The notes under the pieces were generated by a model. The model was given only the letters and a program-made list of their open reading frames with translations. It had not been told where the DNA came from and did no database searches. This document shows, one piece after another, positions 33,145 through 40,831 of a DNA stretch of 64,000 nt (position 1 is the stretch's first letter; every line of letters begins with the position of its first letter). A program made the translations under genes and the position numbers. Location of the stretch: assembly GCA_910574715.1 (NCBI GenBank), contig CAJTCH010000010.1:1-64000 (forward strand), in the 5' to 3' direction. Source of the DNA: Lachnospiraceae bacterium (lineage in GTDB: Bacteria > Bacillota > Clostridia > Lachnospirales > Lachnospiraceae).

Positions 33145-36100
33145 ATGAGCCGTATATTTGATTATGACAAATTAAAGGATCCGCAGTATTTTCGCGACGG
33201 AAGGCTGGATGCACATTCTGATCACAGCTATTATGCGTCCGGAACAGATATGGAGGCAGGGCGTGAGACGTTCAAGGAGAGCCTTAACGGGCTATGGAAA
33301 TTCCACTATGCCAGGAATTACGGATCGGCAGTTGCTGGCTTCGAGAAGATGGATTATTGCTGCAGGACATGGGATGATATTCATGTTCCGGCACATATCC
33401 AGATGGAGGGATATGATGTGCCTCAGTATGCGAACGTGCAGTACCCATGGGAAGGGCATGACGAGATCAGGCCGGGTGAGATCCCGGAGTATTTCAATCC
33501 GGTAGCAAGCTATGTAAAATATTTCACCGTACCGGAGAAGATGAAAGGCAGAAGATTATTTATCTCCTTTCAGGGAGCTGAGAGCGGGCTTGCGTTGTGG
33601 CTGAACGGTGAATTCGTAGGATACAGCGAGGATTCATTTACGCCGTCCGAATTCGAGCTGACTGATTATGTGAAAGAAGGTGAGAATAAGCTGGCGGCGC
33701 AGGTATTCAAGTGGACCGCGTCAAGCTGGTGTGAGGACCAGGATTTCTACCGGTTCTCCGGCATCTACAGGGATGTGTATCTCTATACGGTGCCGGATGT
33801 GCATGTAAGGGATCTTGAGATCCGCGCAGTGCCGGATGAGACCTTGAAGAGAGCGGCGCTTACTGTCCGTTTGGAGACGATGGTATCTGGCAGCGCCGAA
33901 GCCGGGAAGGCGGTATTTGTCCTTGAGAGAGCCGGGCAGGCAGTGTTCCGGGAGGAGAAGCAGCTTGGGGAAGAGAATGCTTATTCCTTCACAGTGGAGG
34001 AACCAAAGCTTTGGAGTGCGGAAGAGCCGAATCTCTATGATCTGAGGATTGAGATCTATGATGCGGAGAGTGTACTGCAGGAGATCATCCCGGAGAAGGT
34101 TGGGTTCAGGCGTTTTGAGATGAAGGATCACATTATGACTCTGAACGGGAAGAGGATCGTATTCAAGGGCGTGAACCGCCATGAGTTCAGCGCCGTGAGC
34201 GGACGTCATGTGAGTGAAGCGGAGCTTCGCAAGGATCTGGAGACTATGAAGCGCAATAATATCAATGCGATCCGTACCTGTCACTATCCAGATGCGTCCC
34301 TGATCTACAGGCTCTGCGACGAGTACGGTATCTATATGATGGATGAGAATAACCTGGAATCCCACGGAACCTGGGATACGGGGATGATGACCGGCGATTT
34401 CAGCGAGGTGGTTCCAAATGACAGGCCGGAGTGGCTTGAGATGATGTTGGACCGTGTGAACTCTACGTATCAGCGGGATAAGAATCATCCGGCGATCCTG
34501 ATATGGTCCTGCGGGAATGAATCTTACGGCGGCAGGGACATCTATGAGATGTCGCAGCTCTTCCGGAAGCTTGACCCGACCCGTCTGGTTCATTATGAAG
34601 GAGTGCATCATGACCGCCGGTACAATGGCACCAGTGATATGGAGAGTCAGATGTATACGCCAGTGGAAGGGATCAAGGAATTCCTTGCCAAGGACAGAAG
34701 CAAGCCGTTTATCTGCTGTGAATACACGCATGCCATGGGGAATTCCTGCGGCGCCATGCATAAATACACCGATCTGACGGATACGGAGCCTCTGTATCAG
34801 GGCGGATTTATCTGGGATTATATCGATCAGTCCATCTATAAGAAGGACCGTTACGGAAGGGACTTCCAGGCTTACGGCGGCGACTTCGGCGAGCGTCCGA
34901 CGGATTATAATTTCAGCGGCAACGGAATCGTATATGGAGATCGTGAAGCATCCCCTAAGATGCAGGAAGTGAAGTTTAATTATCAGAATATTACGGCAGA
35001 GGTCGGCCGGTCAGAGGTCAAAGTTATCAACAAGAATCTGTTCGTGAGTACAGATACCTTCGAGTGCCGGGTCACTGTGGCGAGGGACGGCAAGGTTATA
35101 AGGCGGGCTGCTCTTGAAACCTGTGTAGAGCCTCTTGCATCAGAAGTTTATGCGCTTCCGGTTCCTGAGGAGGTTGTTGCCGGAGAGTATACGGTTACGG
35201 TTTCCTTCCATACGAAGGAAGACCAGATCTGGGCGCAGAGAGGACACGAGGTTGCATTCGGACAGTATGTGTACTCGGTCGAGGATGCGTCATGTGTCTG
35301 TGAGGGCGCTTGCTGCAAGGGTTTGGCGAAGGCCTGCAGGAAGGGCGTGACAGTGATACAGAGCACGCATAATATCGGTGTGAGAGGGGAACATTTTGAA
35401 GTGATGTTTTCCATCCTGTCAGGAGGTCTGGTATCTTACCGGTACGCCGGAAGAGAGATGCTGGAGGCAGTACCGAAGCCGAATTTCTGGAGGGCGCCGG
35501 TCGATAATGACTGTGGGAATCAGATGCAGGGCCGTTATGCACAGTGGAAGATCGCAAGTATGTATATATCCCATAAAGCGCCGGGAGAGGAACTGTTTGC
35601 TCCATGCAGGCCGGAAGTCAAGGTGAATTCAGACAGCGCCGAAGTTGCGTTCACATATAATCTCTGTACGATACCGGCGGCGCAGTGTCGGGTTGCCTAC
35701 GAGGTATTCGGGGACGGCTGCGTGAAGACGACCCTCACCTATGATCCGGTGAAAGAGTTGGGAGATATGCCGGAGTTCGGTATGATGTTCAAGCTGAGCG
35801 CCGATTATGATCATGTGAAATGGTATGGGCTCGGACCTGCCGAGACCTATGCGGACCGTAAGAAGGGGGCTAAGCTCGGCATCTATGAGAATCTTGTGAA
35901 GGATAATATGGCGGCATATCTTGTCCCGCAGGAATGCGGCAGCAAGGAAGAGGTAAGGTATGCGGAAGTTTGCGACCGCAAAGGCCGGGGAATGCGTTTT
36001 GCCATGACCAGTGAGAACGGACCGATGACCTTCTCGGCTCTGCCGTATACGCCTCATGAGCTGGAGAATGCAATGCATCCGTATGAGCTTCCGGAGGTGC

Positions 36101-36237
36101 ACTATACGGTCGTGCGCGCAGCGAAAGGCCAGATGGGCATTGCGGGAGACGACAGCTGGGGCGCGCTGACGCATCCTGAATATCTGTTGGATGTGAGCAG
36201 GAAGATGGAGTTTAGTTTTTGGTTCTGCGGTATATAA
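33145..36237 (+). CDS. lacZ: GH2 beta-galactosidase (LacZ type)
   Basis: ATG 33145 follows AAGGAGG at six bases; an upstream ATG at 33130 overlaps that site. The 1030-residue protein has the five-domain LacZ order: sugar-binding jelly roll, Ig-like domain, TIM barrel, second Ig-like domain and the large C-terminal beta-sandwich. The acid/base Glu459 is in WSCGNES and the nucleophile Glu526 in CCEYTHAMGNS. There is no signal peptide, so it hydrolyses imported lactose or other beta-galactosides in the cytoplasm. Together with the GH20 enzyme and the importer it suits milk oligosaccharide or mucin glycan breakdown. It appears as a single-gene unit. Confidence 0.95.
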   Translation: MSRIFDYDKLKDPQYFRDGRLDAHSDHSYYASGTDMEAGRETFKESLNGLWKFHYARNYGSAVAGFEKMDYCCRTWDDIHVPAHIQMEGYDVPQYANVQYPWEGHDEIRPGEIPEYFNPVASYVKYFTVPEKMKGRRLFISFQGAESGLALWLNGEFVGYSEDSFTPSEFELTDYVKEGENKLAAQVFKWTASSWCEDQDFYRFSGIYRDVYLYTVPDVHVRDLEIRAVPDETLKRAALTVRLETMVSGSAEAGKAVFVLERAGQAVFREEKQLGEENAYSFTVEEPKLWSAEEPNLYDLRIEIYDAESVLQEIIPEKVGFRRFEMKDHIMTLNGKRIVFKGVNRHEFSAVSGRHVSEAELRKDLETMKRNNINAIRTCHYPDASLIYRLCDEYGIYMMDENNLESHGTWDTGMMTGDFSEVVPNDRPEWLEMMLDRVNSTYQRDKNHPAILIWSCGNESYGGRDIYEMSQLFRKLDPTRLVHYEGVHHDRRYNGTSDMESQMYTPVEGIKEFLAKDRSKPFICCEYTHAMGNSCGAMHKYTDLTDTEPLYQGGFIWDYIDQSIYKKDRYGRDFQAYGGDFGERPTDYNFSGNGIVYGDREASPKMQEVKFNYQNITAEVGRSEVKVINKNLFVSTDTFECRVTVARDGKVIRRAALETCVEPLASEVYALPVPEEVVAGEYTVTVSFHTKEDQIWAQRGHEVAFGQYVYSVEDASCVCEGACCKGLAKACRKGVTVIQSTHNIGVRGEHFEVMFSILSGGLVSYRYAGREMLEAVPKPNFWRAPVDNDCGNQMQGRYAQWKIASMYISHKAPGEELFAPCRPEVKVNSDSAEVAFTYNLCTIPAAQCRVAYEVFGDGCVKTTLTYDPVKELGDMPEFGMMFKLSADYDHVKWYGLGPAETYADRKKGAKLGIYENLVKDNMAAYLVPQECGSKEEVRYAEVCDRKGRGMRFAMTSENGPMTFSALPYTPHELENAMHPYELPEVHYTVVRAAKGQMGIAGDDSWGALTHPEYLLDVSRKMEFSFWFCGI

Positions 36238-36263
36238 TATATAGAAATTAAATATTTGGATAG

Positions 36264-36291
36264 TTTGGCGCAGAAAATATTCTGTGCCAAA
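36264..36291. repeat. Inverted repeat between convergent lacZ and pyridoxal kinase genes
   Basis: TTTGGCGCAGAA (36264-36275) pairs with TTCTGTGCCAAA (36280-36291) around a 4-base loop, with one G-U pair. There is no T-run, but the place between two convergent genes suits a weak two-way terminator. Confidence 0.5.
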
Positions 36292-36315
36292 TTGCCGATG
36301 AGTCTGGCATATTGG

Positions 36316-37191
36316 TTAGCCGAACTTTATCGGATTAGGATTCTTTGCCAGAAGAGACAGATACTTCTCATAGTTCACCCCGTCCTCGCGCGGCACCTGC
36401 TCTCTGACTGAGTCAAGAAGGGCAAGCTCCAAGAACGTGCCGGCCGTCTCTATAACAGAAGGAATAGAATCTCCCCGCGCGATGCCGGCGGTCAGACAGG
36501 AGGCGAACAGATCCCCTGTTCCGGAATAGCTGCCGCCTACATATGGGAAAGAGGAAAGAGAAGCCCCCTCCCGGTCAATGCACAGATTCCCCATCTGCTT
36601 CGTACCGTCATCATCCTGAAAATGAATCCCGGTAACGACTACGGTCTTTGGTCCGCTGCGGCATAATTCCTGTCCAAGCTCCTGGACTGCCTGTATCAGC
36701 TCGCGATGATCCCTGCGGCCGGCCAGCGCATGATAATCGGCATCGGTCAGCAGGCATAATTCCGTCAGATTGGGTGTAATGATGTCGGACATGGAAACCA
36801 GTCTCTTCATCTGTGACAGAAGAGATAGGGTATACATACAGTAAGTATCTCCGTCGTCGCCCATCACCGGGTCCACCAGGAGAAAGGTATCCGTTTTCTT
36901 AAAGGTATCCACAAATCGGAAGATCTGCCGAATCTGTTCCTCGCTTGCAACGAATCCGGTATAGATCCCGTCAAAATGCTGCCCCATCTTCTCCCACTCC
37001 GAACGATAATATTCCATCTTGTCGGTATAATCATCACAGTAGTAACTTGGATATCCTGTCTGGGCGGTCAGCAGTGCAGTCGGAAGGGGGCATGCCTGCA
37101 CACCCATCACAGAGAGCACAGAGATGGCGGCGGTGAGGGAACACCGCCCAAAGCCCGACAGGTCATTGATCACAGCAATTTTTTTCGTCAT
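36316..37191 (-). CDS. pdxK: Pyridoxal/pyridoxamine kinase
   Basis: The 291-residue ribokinase-fold protein has the PdxK/PdxY features: INDLSGFGRCSL at the start, TGFVASEEQI, a DPVMGDDG block for Mg-ATP, NLTELCLL, and the catalytic Asp in GGSYSGTGDLFASCL. The usual motif there is GTGD, present here. It phosphorylates B6 vitamers to the 5'-phosphate for salvage. It is a single gene running toward lacZ. Whether pyridoxal or pyridoxamine is preferred cannot be told. Confidence 0.9.
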   Translation of the reverse strand: MTKKIAVINDLSGFGRCSLTAAISVLSVMGVQACPLPTALLTAQTGYPSYYCDDYTDKMEYYRSEWEKMGQHFDGIYTGFVASEEQIRQIFRFVDTFKKTDTFLLVDPVMGDDGDTYCMYTLSLLSQMKRLVSMSDIITPNLTELCLLTDADYHALAGRRDHRELIQAVQELGQELCRSGPKTVVVTGIHFQDDDGTKQMGNLCIDREGASLSSFPYVGGSYSGTGDLFASCLTAGIARGDSIPSVIETAGTFLELALLDSVREQVPREDGVNYEKYLSLLAKNPNPIKFG

Positions 37192-37389
37192 AATATATCA
37201 TATCCTTCTCACATGAATCTTGATGTACATTTTCTAATGTTAACATCAAACTGGATGCTTTGAAAAGTCCAGATGCAGATAAAATAGACAGGCCAGCCCA
37301 TTCGATCCGAAATAAGTTAAAATATTATCTTGACATTCTATGATAACTAGGCTATAATGAATATCGTTGTAAATAACCTTGTGTTTTAT

Positions 37390-37463
37390 GTGGGCGTAGC
37401 TCAGCTGGATAGAGCGTTTGGCTACGGACCAAAAGGTCGGGGGTTCGAATCCTCTCGCCCACG
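37390..37463 (+). tRNA. tRNA-Arg (ACG)
   Basis: Acceptor GTGGGCG/CGCCCAC, D-arm GCTCAGCTGGATAGAGC, anticodon stem TTGG/CCAA with loop containing CTACGGA (anticodon ACG, read as ICG after deamination), T-loop GGTTCGAATCC. CCA is not encoded. It is followed 75 bases later by the mini DUF1667-like gene. Confidence 0.95.
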
Positions 37464-37538
37464 CTTTAAGTCCTTGCAGATTGTCTGTGGGGACTTTTAT
37501 CATATCGGCAGATTGTTTGCCGGGAGAGGAATTCTTTG

Positions 37539-37691
37539 ATGGAGAAGAAGAAGATCAACTGTGAGGTGTGCAGGAATAACTGTGAGATGGAAGTGGAAGT
37601 GGATGACAAAGAAGTAATCGACGTCACGGGCAACGGATGTATGAAGGGATATATTTTTGCGCAGACTGCAGTTTCGGAGATGTCAGAGTAG
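37539..37691 (+). CDS. 50-residue free-standing DUF1667-like iron-sulfur miniprotein
   Basis: ATG 37539 follows GGGAGAGGA at eight bases. The product has Cys8, Cys11, Cys15 and Cys34 in C-x2-C-x3-C-x18-C spacing, then GNGCMKGYIFAQTA. Residue by residue it parallels the N-terminus of the DUF1667 protein in this same window (48114-48473): CINCPLGC matches CEVCRNNC, DGKEIVSVAGNTC matches DDKEVIDVTGNGC. That pattern also resembles the [4Fe-4S] entry domain of molybdopterin oxidoreductases. Here the domain stands alone with no partner oxidoreductase nearby; it lies between tRNA-Arg and the phosphofructokinase gene. It may bind a cluster and serve as a small electron carrier or subunit. Function is unknown. 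Confidence 0.7.
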   Translation: MEKKKINCEVCRNNCEMEVEVDDKEVIDVTGNGCMKGYIFAQTAVSEMSE

Positions 37692-37706
37692 GGCATTTCT
37701 TGAAGT

Positions 37707-37762
37707 TTTTGGCGGATATGACGCTATTTTTTGTAGACATTTACGCCAAAATATACTAAGAT
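37707..37762 (+). promoter_or_regulatory. Promoter of the phosphofructokinase gene with a bracketing inverted repeat
   Basis: TAGACA (37734-37739), 17 bases, TAAGAT (37757-37762) can serve as a promoter. An 8-bp inverted repeat, TTTTGGCG (37707-37714) and CGCCAAAA (37744-37751), brackets the -35 and reaches into the spacer, a position suited to an operator. Confidence 0.45.
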
Positions 37763-37807
37763 ATTACTATCGTCAGCAATTTTAAGGAAGGAAGGGAATC
37801 ATTAACT

Positions 37808-39055
37808 ATGAAGAGAAATGTTATTGTTGGACAGTCAGGAGGACCAACGGCAGCGATCAATTCAAGCCTTGCCGGAGTTTACCGCACAGCGAAGGATCGT
37901 GGAGCGCAGAAGGTATATGGTATGCTTCATGGTGTACAGGGGCTGTTAGAGGAGAGATATATCGATCTGTCAGATCACATCAAGACAGAGTTGGATGCGG
38001 AATTATTGAAGAGGACGCCGGCGGCATTTTTAGGTTCATGCCGGTACAAGCTGCCTGAGATCCATGAGAACCGCGAAGTATATGACAAGATTTTTGCGAT
38101 TCTTGAGAAGCTGGATATTGAAGCCTTTATCTATATCGGCGGCAATGATTCCATGGATACCATCAAGAAGCTGTCTGATTACGCGATCATTACAGGATTT
38201 TCAACGAGATTTATCGGATGCCCGAAGACGATTGATAACGATCTGGCACTGACGGACCATACGCCGGGCTATGGAAGCGCTGCAAAATATATCGGAACAT
38301 CTATGAAAGAGATCATCCGTGACGGATTCTGCTTAGAGCATGAGAAGGGAATCGTTACGATCGTAGAGATCATGGGACGTAATGCAGGCTGGCTTACAGG
38401 TTCAGCAGCCTTGTCCATGGGCGAGGACTGCGAGGGTCCGGATCTGATCTATCTGCCGGAGATCGAGTTCGATCTCCATTCTTTCAGCGCGAAGGTTAAA
38501 GCGCTGGTAGAGAAGAAGACATCTATCGTAGTTGCGGTTTCTGAGGGGATCCGCACGGCAGACGGCACCTATGTGTGTGAACTTGGCAACAGTATCGACT
38601 TTGTTGATGCATTCGGACATAAGCAGTTATCAGGAACAGCGTCTTATCTTGCAAGCTTTATTGCGGGCGAGATCGGATGTAAGACTCGTGCGATTGAGCT
38701 CAGTACCCTGCAGCGTTCCGCATCACATGCGGCATCCCGTGTAGACATCCTGGAAGCATATCAGGTAGGCGGTGCGGCAGTGAAGGCAGCGGACGAGGGA
38801 GATTCCGGCAAGATGGTAGTCCTGCAGAGATTGTCCGATGATCCGTATCAGTGCGGAACTGAGGTGAAGGATGTCCACAAGATCGCCAATGATGAGAAGC
38901 TTGTTCCGAGGGAGTGGGTGAACGAAGAAGGTACCTATGTGACGAATGAGTTCATTTCCTACGTGAAGCCTTTGATCCAGGGAGATGTGTCACCGGTTAT
39001 GGTTGACGGAATTCCGAGACATCTGCTTACTCCGACAGAGTTAAGCTATAGATAG
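37808..39055 (+). CDS. pfp: Diphosphate-dependent 6-phosphofructokinase
   Basis: The 415-residue protein begins VIVGQSGGPTAAINSS. Two residues tell the phosphate donor: GGND at 111-114 has Asp where ATP enzymes have Gly, and PKTIDND at 139-145 has Lys where ATP enzymes have Gly. Both favour pyrophosphate, making fructose 6-phosphate phosphorylation reversible in glycolysis. IMGRNAGWLTGSAAL and the C-terminal EGIR segment belong to the same family. The length fits the clade II short form. It is a single gene with its own promoter, an AAGGAAGGAAGGG ribosome-binding region and a strong terminator. Confidence 0.93.
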   Translation: MKRNVIVGQSGGPTAAINSSLAGVYRTAKDRGAQKVYGMLHGVQGLLEERYIDLSDHIKTELDAELLKRTPAAFLGSCRYKLPEIHENREVYDKIFAILEKLDIEAFIYIGGNDSMDTIKKLSDYAIITGFSTRFIGCPKTIDNDLALTDHTPGYGSAAKYIGTSMKEIIRDGFCLEHEKGIVTIVEIMGRNAGWLTGSAALSMGEDCEGPDLIYLPEIEFDLHSFSAKVKALVEKKTSIVVAVSEGIRTADGTYVCELGNSIDFVDAFGHKQLSGTASYLASFIAGEIGCKTRAIELSTLQRSASHAASRVDILEAYQVGGAAVKAADEGDSGKMVVLQRLSDDPYQCGTEVKDVHKIANDEKLVPREWVNEEGTYVTNEFISYVKPLIQGDVSPVMVDGIPRHLLTPTELSYR

Positions 39056-39079
39056 ACCTCTGTAAAAGACGGTTTTTTA

Positions 39080-39145
39080 ATTCCCGGCAGCGGGACAGAA
39101 TCAGATCTGTTCTGCTGTCCGGGAATATTTATTTTATTTTTCAAA
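39080..39145 (+). terminator. Terminator after the phosphofructokinase gene
   Basis: ATTCCCGG (39080-39087) pairs with CCGGGAAT (39119-39126). An inner GACAGA/TCTGTTC stem extends it, and TATTTATTTTATTTTTC follows. The 39146-39286 stretch after it is AT-rich with no gene. Confidence 0.85.
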
Positions 39146-39286
39146 AAATACTTGTATTTTCAGATGAAATCGAGTAATATATAAATCAGTCTAATATTCA
39201 AAAGAATCTTTTAGATCTGGTAATTCGATATTCGATTTTCCCGTTAGTAATTTTAATAATCTGGCAAAGAAAAAGAGGTGATGCAA

Positions 39287-40831
39287 GTGGCATCAAAAGA
39301 AGAGTATGACGTATTGCGTCTGATTGAGCACGGACAAACCTGTTATATCAGTTCGGAGTGTGTGGAGGGATGGATATTGGCAGGTTGGCTTAAAAGTCAG
39401 CCAGGAATCTCCAAGGGCCGTCTGTTTGCTCTGATCCGGGATCTTACAGGGCAGTTGGGGATGCTCCATAAGTGCAGGAAGAAGCCTTGTTATCAGTATG
39501 TCAATCCGTACAGTATTGTGGTCACGGAAGAGGGGAGATTGTATTTCCTTGACCTGGAGGCAGGTTCTAACGAAAAACAGTTAAAATTCATGCAGAAGCG
39601 TGCTGTCCGGGAATGTTTTCTCCCGGCGGAGGAGGCGTACTACCAGAAGGCAAGTACCGGGCTTGACATCTATGGGGCGGGGAAGACCATCCAATACATT
39701 CTGTCGGTTACGGTACCGCAGCCGCCGCTTAACAGGCGGGAGGAAAGAAGATTTCGAAATATCATATCAAAATGTCTGAAATATCAGTCTAAATTGGCAT
39801 ATCAAAATGCAGCAGAAATTCGCAGAAATATTCCGCAATATCGAAAAAAGATAAGACACAGCCATATCAGCAGAAGAAAGAAGGCCTTCATGATCGGAGG
39901 GACAGCGTTGTTCCTTGCGGCGGCGTGGGAGTTTCCGGATTGGATTCAAATGGGGCGGCATCAGGCAGTAACCCAGACATCACGGGAAGACTGGAAAACT
40001 CAGAAAATAGGAGACGCTCAGAATATGAGGGGATCTGAGGATTTGAGAGAGGTACAGGAAACCGGGGGACCGCGAGAAGAGCTGACAGAAGAATACAGAT
40101 CTTATATGGAGCTTGCGATGGCGTATATCCTGGATGTGGAAGATTATGAGAAGAGCATCCGTTATCTTGAGAAGATTAAGAATGATTATACACCGGCAGA
40201 TGATCTGCGGGAGGTGGTAGAGGCGCTTCTGGGGAGAAGAAAGGAACCCGGGGAACTGGGTAAACACTTGAAGGCGCTGGAGGAAGCGGCGCCGGAGGAA
40301 GGCTGCGAACGCTGGTACCGGTGTCTGATCAGGGGCTACGGGTCGCTGAATACGAGACGGTCGTCAGAGTCCATTCTCCGGCTGGGCAAAGCCTGTTTGG
40401 ACGAACTGGAGGAAGAGAGCGAAGAGTCAAAGGAAGTGAAGGAGTATATGGCTTCCGCCTGTGAGAGGGTGGGGGAATCAGAAGAAGCTGCGCGTATCTA
40501 TGAAGAGCTGTTGGAGCAGACGGAAGATAATGGGAAGAGAGAAGAGATCTACAGGAAAATTATTGTATTATATGAGAGCTGCGGGCGAAATGACCGGGCA
40601 TTGGATGCCTGCATTCGGGGAGTTGAGGAGCAGACAGATTCGGAAGGGCTTAAGATCATGCATATCCGGCTGCTGTGTCAGGACGGCGCCGTAGACCGCG
40701 GGCTGTGCGTCCAGACAATACAGGGATATATCGGTCAGAGCAGGGAGATTCTTGAGATGGAAGAGTTTCAGAAGCTGCAAAGAGAATATGAAATACATGT
40801 GGAGGGTGATCACGTATGGGTAGGAAGATGA
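39287..40831 (+). CDS. Kinase-like (probably inactive) membrane protein with TPR-type extracellular part
   Basis: GTG 39287 is preferred because AGAGGTGAT precedes it at good spacing; ATG 39281 touches that site. Residues ~1-190 resemble the C-lobe of a bacterial Ser/Thr kinase: NPYSIVVTEEGRLYFLDLEA matches the catalytic-loop/DFG region with neither HRD nor DFG, then TGLDIYGAGKTIQYIL and the ISKCLKYQSKLAYQNAAEI block typical of kinase ends. The N-lobe is reduced and no ATP-site Lys is evident, so it is likely a pseudokinase. One membrane helix (about residues 205-222) is followed by helical repeats of TPR type (~265-500). It overlaps the next gene by 16 bases, so the two products probably form one membrane complex. 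Confidence 0.65.
   Translation: MASKEEYDVLRLIEHGQTCYISSECVEGWILAGWLKSQPGISKGRLFALIRDLTGQLGMLHKCRKKPCYQYVNPYSIVVTEEGRLYFLDLEAGSNEKQLKFMQKRAVRECFLPAEEAYYQKASTGLDIYGAGKTIQYILSVTVPQPPLNRREERRFRNIISKCLKYQSKLAYQNAAEIRRNIPQYRKKIRHSHISRRKKAFMIGGTALFLAAAWEFPDWIQMGRHQAVTQTSREDWKTQKIGDAQNMRGSEDLREVQETGGPREELTEEYRSYMELAMAYILDVEDYEKSIRYLEKIKNDYTPADDLREVVEALLGRRKEPGELGKHLKALEEAAPEEGCERWYRCLIRGYGSLNTRRSSESILRLGKACLDELEEESEESKEVKEYMASACERVGESEEAARIYEELLEQTEDNGKREEIYRKIIVLYESCGRNDRALDACIRGVEEQTDSEGLKIMHIRLLCQDGAVDRGLCVQTIQGYIGQSREILEMEEFQKLQREYEIHVEGDHVWVGR

Noticed and set aside
33721-34761. Long minus-strand frame inside lacZ
   Set aside because: It is the mirror of a well-supported GH2 gene with clear catalytic motifs; its translation has no family pattern and no ribosome-binding site.
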